From: Endocalyx cinctus
Taxonomy: Eukaryota; Ascomycota; Sordariomycetes; Amphisphaeriales; Apiosporaceae
Direction of reading: 5' to 3'
DNA: 64,000 bases
Assembly (NCBI GenBank): GCA_001600455.1
Contig: BCKC01000006.1
Location: 62,001-126,000, forward strand
This document shows positions 12,328 to 24,347 of the stretch, in pieces. The notes under the pieces were generated by a model. The model was not told where the DNA came from, did not search any database, and saw only the letters and a program-made list of their open reading frames with translations. The position numbers were made by a program, and so were the translations under genes. How positions within the stretch are numbered: the first letter of the stretch is position 1; every line of letters starts with the position of its first letter.

Positions 12328-14072
12328 GGGAAATATAAATCCCTTCAAAGAAAACGAAAGAAAAAAAAGTAGAGCTTACAAGATGACCGCAGATGTACGT
12401 GGGCCTATTTTAGCTATGGGCGAACCCGCGATATCATTCACGTACTCGGTATTTGGTCTCGAAAAGCACATTCCTCCGAGGAGAAAAATGAGGCATCTCA
12501 CATTATCTTCAAAGACTTCCTCGTCTTAGCGACTTCGACTATGATATACCTCCAAAGTTACTTCGATAACTTTGGGGGCAGAGGTGAAGACAGAAGTTCT
12601 ATGGTACTAATACGGGGTACTTTTCTACATTGGGTTACAATTTGACATGTATCATTCAGCTATACGGTATGTTCTGGCCAAGGCATAGGGGGTGAATATG
12701 TATTAGTACCTCGTCTCATAGTAGACAGGGCTAAGGGGAAACGAGAAGATAATACGGATAAGGGGAACAAATACTACGACATATCTGGTAAAGGCCTGGG
12801 ATAATATATATAAGGATAGAAAAAGAATTTAATTGTATTTAATATTTAATATATAATCTCGAATCTGTGTATATAGTGATTATTCATCATGTGATGGAGT
12901 GTATAAATATTTATTAGATATTATATATATACTTTTATTCTACCCCTATTTCACAATTAGCACAAGTGAGAAATATCAGATTTGCCTCGTGACCTCGTTT
13001 AACTTCACTATTATCCATAGATACATAACATTAATTATTACCACGCTTTTAAATGGGATAAAAAAGTAAACTATTATAATTAACATAAAGTTGGCTGTAA
13101 TATACATAACGTCAGATTAGAGTTAAACATCAGTAATTATTTTATTCAAACTTACGGTGATGATTAGATATTATCTCTAGCTTAATTGTATAAGACTTCT
13201 GTAAGAGGTGTGTCTACCGGAGATAGGCCTTACGATACTAGCCAGTGAAGGGTTGGTCTCAATAACAGATCGATTCCTGGCTCTCCTAAACTATCGCTGT
13301 TTCAAATCTTGACCATTAGTAAATAGGAGATACACATACTATAGAGATAACCGTAGCTTAAGCATTGTACATTTTATACTAAGAAAATATCGAACAAGGA
13401 CTAAAACACCGCTGTGCGGAACAACGTAATTCTAGCTGGGTGGTATCCAGATATATAGTGGCAAGTCGGTTGACAGAAATTGATTGTACTTTCGGAAAGG
13501 AGGCCGTATCTAGTATGAAATTCACCTAGAAATCCTAGCCTTCCGGCTACAAGGGGAACATACGCTGTCGTCAAAAACTTTTTCTGAAAGATCAATGAAT
13601 TCTTGTGTATGCTATTACGGGGCGACGGCTCGATCCCAAGAAACAGAGACTAAAACAGTCAACTTTCCATAAACAATACGTCGTTTCCTCGGACATTCAT
13701 GGGCACCCATTTCCCTGTATTTACGGGCCACCAACACGGTATCACCCTGGCTGCTCCTGACATAATACACACTGTTATTTATGGAAATTTCATCACGAAG
13801 ATTTATTCACCCGCTGTCGTGTGTATTTATTTTCTTTATATACTAAGTCACAGAATAAACAAGGGGCCAGACAACGACTAATGTAAACCCAAAATTAATT
13901 CCAATTCCCCTTGACTAATACAACCGTAGAACTATTGAGCACTGAGCATTCTAAGCTATTTTTTCGTCATCAGGTCACATGCCTGCCTAAGGAACGCTTT
14001 AATTACCGACCCAATTCCTTATACTGTCCTCTTCACTTTCCAGGGCGACTTCCTCCCCACCTCACCACTTAA
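12328..14072. other. Intergenic spacer, very AT-rich centre, no gene seen
   Basis: About 1.7 kb. The part at about 12790-13200 is visibly AT-dominated with TATA/TTAATTA strings. No conserved reading frame or recognisable transposon remnant was found. The short open frames here lack family features. Confidence 0.5.
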
Positions 14073-14432
14073 TTACTGAGCCGGGAGGGGGTACAGGCAG
14101 ATACCGATACAGTCGGCGCCTCCGTTCTCGGGATCGCAATCGTCGAGCGGCCAGTCGTAGCAGACGCTGGGTCCCGTCCCAGGGAAGCACTCGAGCCCTT
14201 GAATACCGCCGCATTGCGGGTAGTCTTGCTCCGGAACGCAGATACCCGGCAGGTCCGTGACGTTGGGCTTACGAGGGTCCTGGATGCAGACGTACCCTGC
14301 GTCGCAGGTTTTAGGGTCGATCACGAACCCTCCGCACTCGGGGTACACGTCTTCTTGGCGGACGCGTAGGGGCGTGGACCGCGCGTTGATACCGGTGGCG
14401 AGGAAGAGGGTGAGGGCGCTGGTGAGCTGCAT
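14073..14432 (-). CDS. Small secreted cysteine-rich protein (119 aa)
   Basis: The start at 14432 is chosen because it gives a clean signal peptide (MQLTSALTLFLATGINA); the longer upstream frame to 14588 has no such property. The mature part contains ten cysteines, including ECGG, QCGG, and a C-terminal block LDDCDPENGGADCIGIC. The family memory behind the call: a DDCDPxxGGADCxGIC-type ending recurs in uncharacterised secreted proteins of Pezizomycotina. QCGG resembles the start of a CBM1, but the remaining CBM1 aromatic pattern is missing. Function is unknown; an apoplastic effector or a wall-associated protein is possible. It is an isolated gene with long spacers on both sides, as is common for secreted small proteins in fungi. 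Confidence 0.8.
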   Translation of the reverse strand: MQLTSALTLFLATGINARSTPLRVRQEDVYPECGGFVIDPKTCDAGYVCIQDPRKPNVTDLPGICVPEQDYPQCGGIQGLECFPGTGPSVCYDWPLDDCDPENGGADCIGICLYPLPAQ

Positions 14433-17400
14433 TTTAAGACGTTGTTCTCGCAGATAGTATATAGTATATAGGGAGGTTAAATGGGACGTTTTAAAGTTCG
14501 CTGAATATAATCTTATATGAATCTGAGGTTTGAGAAGGGATATGATTGATGAATAGTAGTCAGTATTGCTGGAATGAGGCTGTCTCAAATATTTCCTTAG
14601 CGGGATCTTCCAGCCCTTATTTATACTTCGAAAACTGGGTAGATATTCGTGAAGGGAGAGCGGTAGAAGACTATTTCTCAGTCAGATATGAACTTGACGT
14701 CGCGTATGCCAAGAAAATAGTCCTTAGAAGATTTTATCCCTTCTAAGTGTGTTGTGAAGGCTTCTAGGCTCCTAATTGGCCCTCGTATATCGTCAGTTTA
14801 CGTGAAGCTCAGTCATGTTCTTTGAAGTTTTTGAATAGCTTTTTTGCCAAGTCAAAACTACGCCAATTTTCGACTGGACTTGGCTATTATATTGCTCAGG
14901 AAGAATGTGCAGCACGGGGCCTGTTTCTACCCCTTTTCACTATTGTGTTATTCCCCCCCCTCAATAGAATGAAGATGATATCAGCTTATTGAGACGAACT
15001 AGCTACCCTAGTAGCATTGTTGTCCAGCTGCCAGCCACAAACGGCTTCTCTATGTGATCATCACAGGACTCAGTGAACAGCTATTAAAGTCAAGTAGTCG
15101 CCTATACCAGGGCTATGTTACTTCTTGCCCGAGATCACCTCACCGTAGCTTATTTAGGCCAAAGACAACTTGTCTACGGTGAGTTAGTCGGTCAGCCAGT
15201 CAAGATACGTCACATCTGCAAAAAAAGTTTCGCCCATCACACGCTGCTGACCTTAAACTGATCCTTTCCCAACAAAAAACTTTCCTGTCAACCACATGGG
15301 TGAAAATCCTGGTTAGGATAGGTTCCCAGCGTATTGGACTTGAGCTCGAGTAATTTCCACCGTGTTATGATTTAATGCGGTAATGCTGACGTTGACGAAA
15401 GCATACTTAATTTCTTGATCTACTATTTATATCTAATTATTCTAGATCCTTGTTCATTTCCTTTGTTTTGTTCTTCAGCCTCAGAATGCGAATTGTGCGT
15501 GTTATACTTGCGTATTTCTCGTCTTGTGAGTATTTTAATGTCATAATCTCTAATCATAACGCAGATATATCTTAGTTATTATGCTGAGCAGTTAGAATAA
15601 GTACTTCCTCCAAGGAGCATCGCCTTATCCTTGGGATTGATAAGTCGAGAAAAAGAGCCTATGAGCATTTCTTCTCGACTGGATAAATATTGCTTACAAG
15701 TAAATTAGTTAGATGACCTATCCTAACCTCAAACGGTCCACCCAATCCAGGTTTTCTCATTAAACGTGACCCGATTGTTTGGGAGCGTTTTGACGTGTGC
15801 ATGATGATAGGGCTGAACCAATCTTGGATACGATAGACTAGATCTGACAGGTTGCGGCCAAATTCCCGTCTTCCGGAAAAGGTGAGCGTATTATATATCC
15901 TGCCCTACGCTACAACGTGGCCACCATGATATAATACCAGGTGGTATTATGGCAACAATAAGAATAGGATTGCAAGTGCTTACTCTCGTGTACCTTTGCG
16001 TTCATGAGGCTTCTTGATAGTGTGCAAGTAGGTATGTGTCTGACGTTATAAAGGGTTGGTATAAAATTATGCACAAAAAGTCTTGTTCTTCAGCTCCGTT
16101 TTAATTGGCCAATTAATTTTGCGTCAACTACTGCGCTTACAGTTTCGTTACGTTTAACATAGGTGGTTAGAAGGAGAGTTAACATCTCTAGTACTGAACC
16201 GTAGAAAAGTACAGTTTGGGCTCTCAACAGCCATTAATTATTTGATATTCTTGTGCATTCACCACGAGAAGTCCTTGCATTTTGTCGGTAACAGTTACTA
16301 CCTACCTGGATCCATTTACCGGCTTTCTTCCGAGATCTAACCAGTCCGGAACTGATCCACGAAAGAAACCCAATGTTGCATTCCGAATGCATGTTTGCAC
16401 ATAGCCGTTTCGGGTGGTTCACCTTTTGCATGTGTTATGTTAGATTTAAAGCCACTGGTGGGTTCCTTCGTATTATGTCTTGGCTTTGGTAATTAAACGA
16501 TATTCCTACAAATTAATCACTTACTCGGTTTTTCCTCTCTAATCTGACTCATTCCCTAAAATACCGCATGACCTTGCTTATGCGTATTTCGTGAGAAGCG
16601 GGGAAGAAGTGATAACATTTGTAGTGACCTATGCTATTGTCGGTTTAAATATGTACGCATCTGATTCAACGTTGACTGGTGTGATATATTTAATACCGTG
16701 AATATTTTTTTTTTTGTTTCTTGTTAAATGAACAGGTTATATTTGTACTCACTTGTAATCACTTGTAATTGTAGCTATCTTGAAATCATGACGGTACGGT
16801 CATATAATATTGAACTCTCTCATGATATCGGCTTACTGACCGTCAATTTCACAACGACATTTGATAGGTGGCTTCCTAATTATTTCTTGGGGTTTTATCG
16901 GTAAAGTGAGGAGGATATGTGTGAGTCGGTAAAGTATGGTGGTACAAATTTAGATTACAAATCTTCCCCGAAACCCCCATGCAGCACATCGAGATCAGGT
17001 ATGGAATTCTAGATGCCTAAAGATCCCCGGGCCTGAGGTATCATTATGGCTTCTGTTGTGCGAGTTGGAATGAACCGAGTAGGGCCTTGTGCATGCATGT
17101 GATGGCTATGCAATGCGGGTACTTTCCTCTACTCTTTTTCTTCTTCCTCCTTTCTTTTTTACCAACGCCGGTTTCCATGTTATATGTGATAAATAATCGG
17201 ATCCCGGGACGTGGGTTCTCATGTAACTTGTATTCTTTGTACATGCCCTCCCCTATTCAAGAAAACTTTTTTCTTTCTCGTCATAAACTAATTAAATGAC
17301 GATATAACAAAAGTATGAGATGAAATAAAGTATAATCATATCCTGCAGCATCTTGCCAAGGTCTGACGGATTTATTAAAGGAAGCTAACACGCAATGTTT

Positions 17401-18202
17401 GCCGCGGTGCCGCAATATTTGAGCCCAAACATTTCTATATTAAATTTGAGGGTCTTGAATCTGTACCTATCACGCACGGAACGGAGCATGCAGCACCAAT
17501 CCGTGTCGCATATTCGGAACTCTGGCGTCAAATGCACCCGGACGGGATGAGAGAGCTGCTTTACTTCGAAGGGATCCCCCCAAGCGGGTTATTATATGTC
17601 CATGATGTAGAAGGGAACCTCTTAACTGTATAATACCGAGTGTGGGCGTACAACTCTCGAGCTGTCAAGGGTCTTTAAATAGAGACACGGGATAAGGGAC
17701 GATGGTATGACGTGCAAATATCTCGACGTGGTCATGGCGTGGCGGAAACAAAAGGCCGACGTGTAATACGTATAATACGTGTACATATATATACATACAC
17801 GAAAACGCCAGATCGTCGTCCCCGGATTATTGATTTCTCGCTAGCTTGAGGAGAACTCGAAATTCAAATTTGTGTATTGAAATTCAAGCTCTTGACGGTT
17901 CTTCGGCGTCATTGTTATCTATTCGATACCACAACCTCGCTTCCTACGAGGACGATGTTTAGGTAGAGCACTCTTCCCGGCTTTTCTCCGAATATCCATT
18001 TCGGGTCAAGCGATAGTGCAGCTAGAGAAGATATCCTCGTAAGTTTCGTCTCGCCTCGTTTTATTTGCTTACCCTCTGATGTAAGTTCTTCGTATGAACC
18101 TAATTAACTTTGCTTTACACAGTACATAAATGATGCTAGTCTTGACTTTGGTGTGCGGATAATTAGCATACCGATAGCAGTCCTTTCTTGCGGAATACAG
18201 GA
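14433..18202. other. Long intergenic spacer (3.8 kb) without a supportable gene
   Basis: No frame with family features was found on either strand. Visible items are a pyrimidine-rich tract (about 17128-17165) and TA/AC-rich simple sequence near 17765-17802. A candidate 5' leader intron of the next gene runs from about 18039 (GTAAGTTTCG) to the acceptor TTTACACAG near 18121. The region may hold untranslated RNA or a decayed element, but I cannot show either. Confidence 0.45.
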
Positions 18203-18535
18203 ATGTGTCGCAAGATGAAAGTTATTTCCAACTGCCTGAACTGCAACGAAAAGCTCTCGGAAAAGACCGACAAGCATTGGTGCGAAGAGGCTAAGAAAAA
18301 AGGCGAGATTGGTCGGTGTGCTTTAGGAATTGGTTATTACGAGGAGGAGTTCAAAGGGGACGAATGTCGCGTGTGCGCCGACGGGAGGCAAAGGGCGATG
18401 AACGAGCTAGAACTTCACGAGTTTACCCAGAGGAGATTGGTTGATTGGAATAGAAGGAAGGAGAGAAAGGGTAAAAGGAAGGGGGGTCAGGTGATGGCCG
18501 AAGAGGAAGAGAGTGACGGGGGATACGGGTGGTAA
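18203..18535 (+). CDS. Small protein with paired CxxC motifs, putative zinc-binding (110 aa)
   Basis: The ATG at 18203 begins MCRKMKVISNCLNCNEKLSE. Two CxxC pairs (CLNC and CRVC) flank two further cysteines (HWCEEA and GRCALG), a spacing that suits one or two structural zinc sites. A lysine/arginine-rich stretch (NRRKERKGKRKGG) and an acidic tail follow. There is no signal peptide. A GTAAGT...TTTACACAG intron is likely in the 5' leader just upstream. I do not recognise a named family, although small CxxC proteins of this style occur widely in filamentous ascomycetes. The regular cysteine spacing and polar composition argue for a real gene; expression is unproven. An extra upstream coding exon cannot be excluded. 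Confidence 0.62.
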   Translation: MCRKMKVISNCLNCNEKLSEKTDKHWCEEAKKKGEIGRCALGIGYYEEEFKGDECRVCADGRQRAMNELELHEFTQRRLVDWNRRKERKGKRKGGQVMAEEEESDGGYGW

Positions 18536-20211
18536 GAGGAAGGTATCGTAGACAGGCGTGCAAATGGTCTAAACTCGCGTGAACAGGATTGGAATTCCGA
18601 GCGAGGGATATTTTGATGGCTAAGTGCGTACGTGGTTTGTTATAATATATGTAACGTCCACATATATATGTGTGTGCGGTGTGTGCGTGTGTATAATTCA
18701 ATACATTTATATTTAATGGGAAACATGTCTTTCTGGACTTATATATATATAAGGACCAAGGTCGCTAGTTTTAGATTTTAATTTTGGGTGGTAAAACAAA
18801 TGGATATTACTGAAGCGTAAAATCGAGTTGAGATGAAGAAGCTGGCAGTTATGCTGTATCATGCACGGTAACTGGTGGTTGAATGAGCCATGGATGAAGG
18901 TAATAGAAGTTCGGAGCTGAGGATCTTATCGAGAATAGTATGATAAAATAAGCAATATATGTGGGTTAAAGTAAGGGGCGGTTTCATTCATATCACGCAG
19001 AGAACAATCATGGTACATCTCATATAGTATGGATACTATATGAATATGTTAAAGTAAATATTAAATCTATACTACATATATTCCGCAGTACTCTATACAC
19101 ATGAATTTTTAATCAAGTCAAAATGAAGGTAAGAAAGAATAACGTGTCTAGTATATATAAATTCAAAAATGTAAATAAACATTTCATAATAAGTAAAATT
19201 TTATGAAAGCTGTAAGCTTAACGTTATACAGTATACGTAGATAATCTTTCCTAATCTAACATTTAACCCACTACAAGGCCAAGAAGGTCTGAACCAATCA
19301 TAATATATGACAAGTACAACGCATGCATACATGTAACCAACAACTTCTCATTATTTTTCTTTTCTTTTAAATAAAGTGATAAGTCACATTTCATATCCTT
19401 GAAAATACTTTTCTTAATATATTCTTATGTCTCTCCCCCTTTAGCTGATTTTAGTAAAGTAGTTAATTAATCTAGCAAACCTGGCAGCCCTGGTTATTTT
19501 ATTGATATCTCCAATTCTTACACAGTAAATAGTTTAGATATCCGGCTTAGTTGTTGGTTACTGGACCGACTAAATGATGGCTTTATCGTACCCCTCTCAG
19601 AGGAAGTGATGAAATATTCAAGTTGTTTATAGATATCTTCGTCTTCTGATTTTATCCAGACTTCTTTACACTTATATAAATATTATTAATTTATCTTTTC
19701 TTTCTATACTTTACTCATTTCTGAGGAAAAGTGACTTAAACCCGCCCGCCCCTAATTAATAATAACTACTAATTAACCTTATATTTACTTTCCTTATCTT
19801 TTTTTAAAATATATCCTTACTTGGGTATTTTTCTTATATTTATTTATATTTAAATATCTATTTTTGCTTTATTTTATTTTATTTTATCTTTTGATCTAGG
19901 TCTTTTTCCAAGTTTCTCTTTCCTAATACTTATACTTTTATTACCATTTCCCCTACACCACCGCTTAAACTTCTCTTTTTTTTGGGTTGGAAAAGAAAAA
20001 AAAAAAACCTAGACCCACTTTTCAGTATTTATTACTACCTTCACCGATTAATTCTCTCTACTTCTGTTTGCTTTTAAAACGATCGCTTCTATTATGAATC
20101 GGGCGCCGTTCGTGGAGTTATGACTGTACAGATATCACGGCTCAAGATCAAGGCTGCGACTATTTTCAATTGGTTGCGTCTTAAAACACGCACGTAGATG
20201 CCGCCAATAAA
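18536..20211. other. AT-rich intergenic spacer with simple repeats
   Basis: It contains a GT-rich microsatellite (about 18668-18692), long AT-rich DNA from about 18900 to 19900, an ATTTT array near 19868-19890, and a C/T-rich leader before the next gene. No gene was seen. Confidence 0.5.
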
Positions 20212-22980
20212 ATGACGACGCGCTCGGAGTCGACCGCAAGTATGGCGCCGGAGGAGCCGCAGCTGCCTCTTGAAGAACGCCTGCGTTTGCTCGAGACCGA
20301 AGAGCAAACTAGACTTTCCGATCTTCAACGTCTCTTGGATATAGAGACCACCGCTGCTCGTGGTAAAAACAGATCCGACCTTGACCAATTAAGCGCGGTC
20401 GTATCTCAGCAAATGTATGACGACATTTGTAAACCAGTCTTCTTCCGAGACTTGAAGAACACTATAGAGAATTTGGAACAGACGCACGAACGGCAACGCG
20501 ACGTTATCAAAACCGATATAAGAAATAAACGTGCGCAAATAACCGCCGCCGCCACCGCCGCCACCGCCGCCACCGCCGCCACCGCTACCGCCACCGCTAC
20601 CGGAGCCCTCGAGACTCCCCCGACTTCTAACGACGACGTGCCGACACCACCTGTAAGTAAACCGGCGTGTTTTACCGCTGAGGAAGGTACCACCTCAGTC
20701 CCGATCATTCCCACTTCCTGCAAAGTCGGTCGCCAAGTTGTTGACGGTGTCCAGAAGTTACTGGCTAGTTTTACGTCCAAGAAACGCGGAGCATCTGAGG
20801 CCCAAGGTACCCCGGTATCCAAAAGACTTCGCCAGGACAAAATCGCCAACCAGGGACAAAGTCCCGTCTCCGCCGCGCCTCTTCATTCAGACGCGCCATC
20901 TTCTTATCCCCAACGCACTATCACTTTTAACGAGGTCTACCAAGACGGCAATCCTAGACATAAGGACGCTATAATCGAGTGGCCCGCCAATAGTCGCAAG
21001 TGGTACATTTTAAAATGCGAGGAACACCGAGTGCATTTCAGGAAAAACGCCGCGGCCGGCGCCGCGAAACATCTAGAAGGCAAGAAATCGCACGGCTTCG
21101 AAGGCCGAAATCAAGAAAACGCGGTCAAGGTGCTTGGTTATCTTATCGTAGACTGCGATGAAAAGAAGGCGAGGATGCATAATGAGATGGTTGATGAGGC
21201 GTATAGGAACGGCTACGCACCGATGAACGAGGTATACAAGCCACCTAAGAGGAAGTCCAACGCTTCCGAGATACCGGCGCCCAAATTACTCGTGAGAAAA
21301 AAGGACGCGAAGGCCGAGGAAAGCCGGTCGTCCCACCCCGGCACGACCCAGAGCGACGATAAAGACCCCCCGATCGAGGCAACGAACAGCTACGGGATAA
21401 CTAGCATCATAATCAACCCGAAAATGTTTCATGTTTACCACGCCGATTGGGAGGACGGTCTCACTTGGCCCGTCCTCATTCTGGGCTGGGGCGACCTGAG
21501 ACGAGGCGGCCTCAAAAGTTCTCTTGCCGCCACCGGTCTCCTCGACAAGAAATCTCGGCCACCGCCCTGTTACGTTTACGGACCTAACCAAGATAAGATT
21601 ATCGGCTGGGCTCCGTCGTATCGGACGGGCGAGTCAAGAATTTACGAGCGCGAGTTTCCTATCATGTTCTTTGACGAGACACAGTCGGTTGCCTGGATCA
21701 AGGCTGAATCGTTGTCGAAATTTGAGCTCTATCCCAAAGTGGTTCCCAAGAACCGTAGTAACCCATTTCACGCCGCTCGTCGCTGGATCGCCGAGAGGGA
21801 AGGGTTTCATTCTTGGGAAGAACGGGAGGAGGAGAGACAGAGACACGAACTAACTACGAATAAACCCGATCCGGACAGTTACTCTACCGGCGCTCGCGAA
21901 GAAACTTCGTACCGCACCCCGGCAGACGACGAGGCTAAGAATAATCTGGTGGATAGCGGGCACGAATCCGGGACGGTATCTAAAACGGAAATGTTGGACC
22001 GCGATATGTCCGAGTTTCCGGCGGATAAGGGTGAGGAAACATTGGGGGATGACGATTACGTTGGTTCTCAGTCGGATGATAGCGTAGTCACCGAACTGGA
22101 GGATTGGGATACCACGCCCGGGTCCTCGGATAGACCTTGGACATTTTATCCCCTTCGAAGCGCAAAGCAGTCTAAAGAAGCCAAGATATTGGAAGAGTCG
22201 AATGACGTGAACGGGGTCAAACCCCGATTAAGTACGGCACACGAAGTAGACGAGAAGTGTGGAGTTCCCGAAATAAAGGAATCCGGGGATGAAGAAGTCA
22301 CGAAATCGAAGCAATTACCTTTACCGCAGACACAGGCTCCATCGGCGAAAGGTGTTCCCAAAGCGGGAAGTCAACCGGCCGAAGCGACGATCTCCAACGA
22401 GGCGCCAATGCAGAAGAAAGAAGCGATTGAGGAACTCAAAGCACCGTCGGAGGCGAATATAACGTCGAACGCAGAAGACGCTACGAAAAGTCGGGAATTC
22501 AATACTGCATCATATCCTAGTCACGAGACAGACGGCAATTCTTCTTTAGAAGTATCATTACCAACCTCCGACACGGCTAACGTTGCGCCGGCGGGAAATG
22601 CGATTAGCGAGGAATCACCGTGCGACTTCGAGATATCGTTTTACAGCGACGGAAATACGTCGTGGGCCAGATCTGGAGCAGATTCTCGGTGCGTGAAGCT
22701 ATACCTGAGCTCGGACAAAAAGAAATTGGCATCTCGCTCCGACGAGCCAGCAGCTAAAATCGAAATAGACGGGACGGCGATTGTGGGATTTTCGCGAGAA
22801 GTGTTAGCGGATACAGATGGAAACAGCCGATATATCTTGACGGTATCCGGGTCTGAGCAACGGATCAAGGTGATCTTTGACCCATCGGAAGACAGCTTGT
22901 TAGAGGATGGTAAGATTCAAGGACGACATTTTGTTCGATGGATGAGAAGCGTCAAACCGGACATCAAATATTTGAATTGA
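20212..22980 (+). CDS. Large conserved fungal protein of unknown function (922 aa)
   Basis: One intronless frame. It starts MTTRSESTASMAPEE, with a probable coiled coil (about 20-110), then an Ala/Thr low-complexity stretch (about 110-130) coded by GCC/ACC triplets. A conserved-looking block (about 240-330) follows, with RTITFNEVYQDG, IIEWPANSRKWYILKCEEH and GAAKHL; its C-x2-H...H layout suggests a small zinc site. A second block (about 400-480) carries FHVYHADWEDGLTWPVLILG and FPIMFFDE. A long acidic disordered region (about 540-800) precedes a compact beta-rich C-terminal block (about 800-915) that could be PH-like. Basic patches (SKKRGASEAQ, SKRLRQDK) suggest a nuclear protein. I recall similar blocks in uncharacterised Sordariomycete proteins, but no function. 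A 30-nt poly-A run follows the stop within 7 nt. Confidence 0.82.
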   Translation: MTTRSESTASMAPEEPQLPLEERLRLLETEEQTRLSDLQRLLDIETTAARGKNRSDLDQLSAVVSQQMYDDICKPVFFRDLKNTIENLEQTHERQRDVIKTDIRNKRAQITAAATAATAATAATATATATGALETPPTSNDDVPTPPVSKPACFTAEEGTTSVPIIPTSCKVGRQVVDGVQKLLASFTSKKRGASEAQGTPVSKRLRQDKIANQGQSPVSAAPLHSDAPSSYPQRTITFNEVYQDGNPRHKDAIIEWPANSRKWYILKCEEHRVHFRKNAAAGAAKHLEGKKSHGFEGRNQENAVKVLGYLIVDCDEKKARMHNEMVDEAYRNGYAPMNEVYKPPKRKSNASEIPAPKLLVRKKDAKAEESRSSHPGTTQSDDKDPPIEATNSYGITSIIINPKMFHVYHADWEDGLTWPVLILGWGDLRRGGLKSSLAATGLLDKKSRPPPCYVYGPNQDKIIGWAPSYRTGESRIYEREFPIMFFDETQSVAWIKAESLSKFELYPKVVPKNRSNPFHAARRWIAEREGFHSWEEREEERQRHELTTNKPDPDSYSTGAREETSYRTPADDEAKNNLVDSGHESGTVSKTEMLDRDMSEFPADKGEETLGDDDYVGSQSDDSVVTELEDWDTTPGSSDRPWTFYPLRSAKQSKEAKILEESNDVNGVKPRLSTAHEVDEKCGVPEIKESGDEEVTKSKQLPLPQTQAPSAKGVPKAGSQPAEATISNEAPMQKKEAIEELKAPSEANITSNAEDATKSREFNTASYPSHETDGNSSLEVSLPTSDTANVAPAGNAISEESPCDFEISFYSDGNTSWARSGADSRCVKLYLSSDKKKLASRSDEPAAKIEIDGTAIVGFSREVLADTDGNSRYILTVSGSEQRIKVIFDPSEDSLLEDGKIQGRHFVRWMRSVKPDIKYLN
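20543..20621 (+). repeat. GCC/ACC triplet repeat encoding an Ala/Thr tract
   Basis: An in-frame repeat of GCCACCGCC-type units inside the 922-aa gene, giving a run of alternating alanine and threonine. Length variation between strains would be expected to stay in frame. Confidence 0.85.
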
Positions 22981-22985
22981 GAAAT

Positions 22986-22986
<1 letters not shown>

Positions 22987-23016
<30 letters not shown>
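22987..23016 (+). repeat. 30-nt poly(A) homopolymer just after a stop codon
   Basis: A run of 30 adenines begins 7 nt after the TGA of the 922-aa gene. Similar runs lie at 37254-37278 (after GH71), 38616-38635 and 23188-23203. These are prone to sequencing and assembly error; an undetermined base (N) sits nearby at 23172. Confidence 0.9.
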
Positions 23017-23018
<2 letters not shown>

Positions 23019-24073
23019 GGGGCTACAGGGAAAATAAAAGGATAGATTACGGCGTGGAATGAACGATATGAGGTGCTGGTCTTGTTTGGTCATTCTTTAA
23101 AATGAAATGACATTGTCAGTTAATATAATTCTGTACTTAGTAATATTTATATGCTTAGATAGGTACCAAAANAAGTGAGTTAAGATAAAAAAAAAAAAAA
23201 AAGGATGTCTAGAGATACTGTGATTCTTTTTTTTTTCTTTATATATATACTTCACAGCCTTAACGATCTATCAGGATAAAGTATTCTCACGAGTCCACGG
23301 GTATAAATGAAACTAAGGGTCGTACCGAATGACTCGGGTTATTGATCAGAAAGTACAATATCTGTGGATACTTGAAAAGAAGTCGAGAATGGAATATCCA
23401 TGTCCACGAGTATACATATGTAGTAACGTCCAGGGCTGTAGATGGGCAGATGGGATGGATCCATCCACGGATGTACTTGGTATAATGCAGCTGACATGTG
23501 AAAAAAGAGAAGAAAAGACATGCATGGATGAAAAGGTTTAGTATAGGTAATTACTACTGTACTATAACTACCTAGGTACCTACCAGCCTACTTAAGTACC
23601 TAATGTACTCCGTACTTAGTATGCACTACTGTACTTTAGTGGAATTCCCCGCCTCGCTATTTACTGCTTATCTCCTTTAAATTCGCTACCTAAAATAACA
23701 ACAGTCACAAGCTACTTAAGTACGTAGTAAAGCTTATATACTAAGTCCCTACATATACTGGCCGGTGTCCGATACCTCTAAGTACCCAGCCAGCCAGTTA
23801 CCTATGTAGGTACCTACTTATACTCAAGTGAGTAGGTATATTATATGGGGTAACTTTAACAGCTTTAACAGCTTTGAACGATACAGTTTAACTGTTTAAC
23901 CTAGGCTATTGAATTGTTCAATTCCCCTCGGTACTATTTACGTATAGCTGAGAAGGTTAGGTTTAGGTGATATAAGTACTTAGATCCATGACATAGATAT
24001 TGGAAACGAAAACCTAGCTCGGCTGATTTCATATATTCTCCATATTCTCTCTCTCTCTCTCCAGCTATCTCTA

Positions 24074-24347
24074 TCTCTATCTCTATCTCTATCTGAAATT
24101 CTAATTCCATATCCGTGGACCTTTTCCTTTTCCGGGGAATTTCCTCGCATGTATTACTTTAACTTCGATGACGTCGTGACCAAAAATAGAGGATAGGATA
24201 ATACCCGTGGACCTCGAGCTACGAAGTACTCTCCATATACGTACAGCTGATCTATTTCCTACGCGCCTTTTCAAATCACTTATCCTCAGTAATTCTATCC
24301 ATCTACAATCAATTCCCACTTTTTCCTCCCTTTTGATTTTAATTATT
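24074..24347. repeat. 274-bp perfect tandem duplication, copy 1
   Basis: Begins in the ATCTCT array and runs to ...GATTTTAATTATTT. By eye every base matches copy 2. Markers: GAAATTCTAATTCC at 24095 here and at 24369 in copy 2, a period of 274. Confidence 0.95.

Noticed and set aside
11731..12348. 205-aa minus-strand frame opposite the SGNH hydrolase
   Set aside because: It arises from GC-ending codons of the real gene; no family features and no conserved start.
12790..13200. AT-rich block as a mutated (RIP-like) transposon
   Set aside because: No terminal repeats or transposase remnants could be seen; base composition alone is not enough.
22981..23020. Poly-A tail as evidence that the 922-aa gene is a retroposed copy
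   Set aside because: The run starts 7 nt after the stop with no 3' UTR, no target-site duplication is visible, and similar A/T runs occur across the window, including inside introns.
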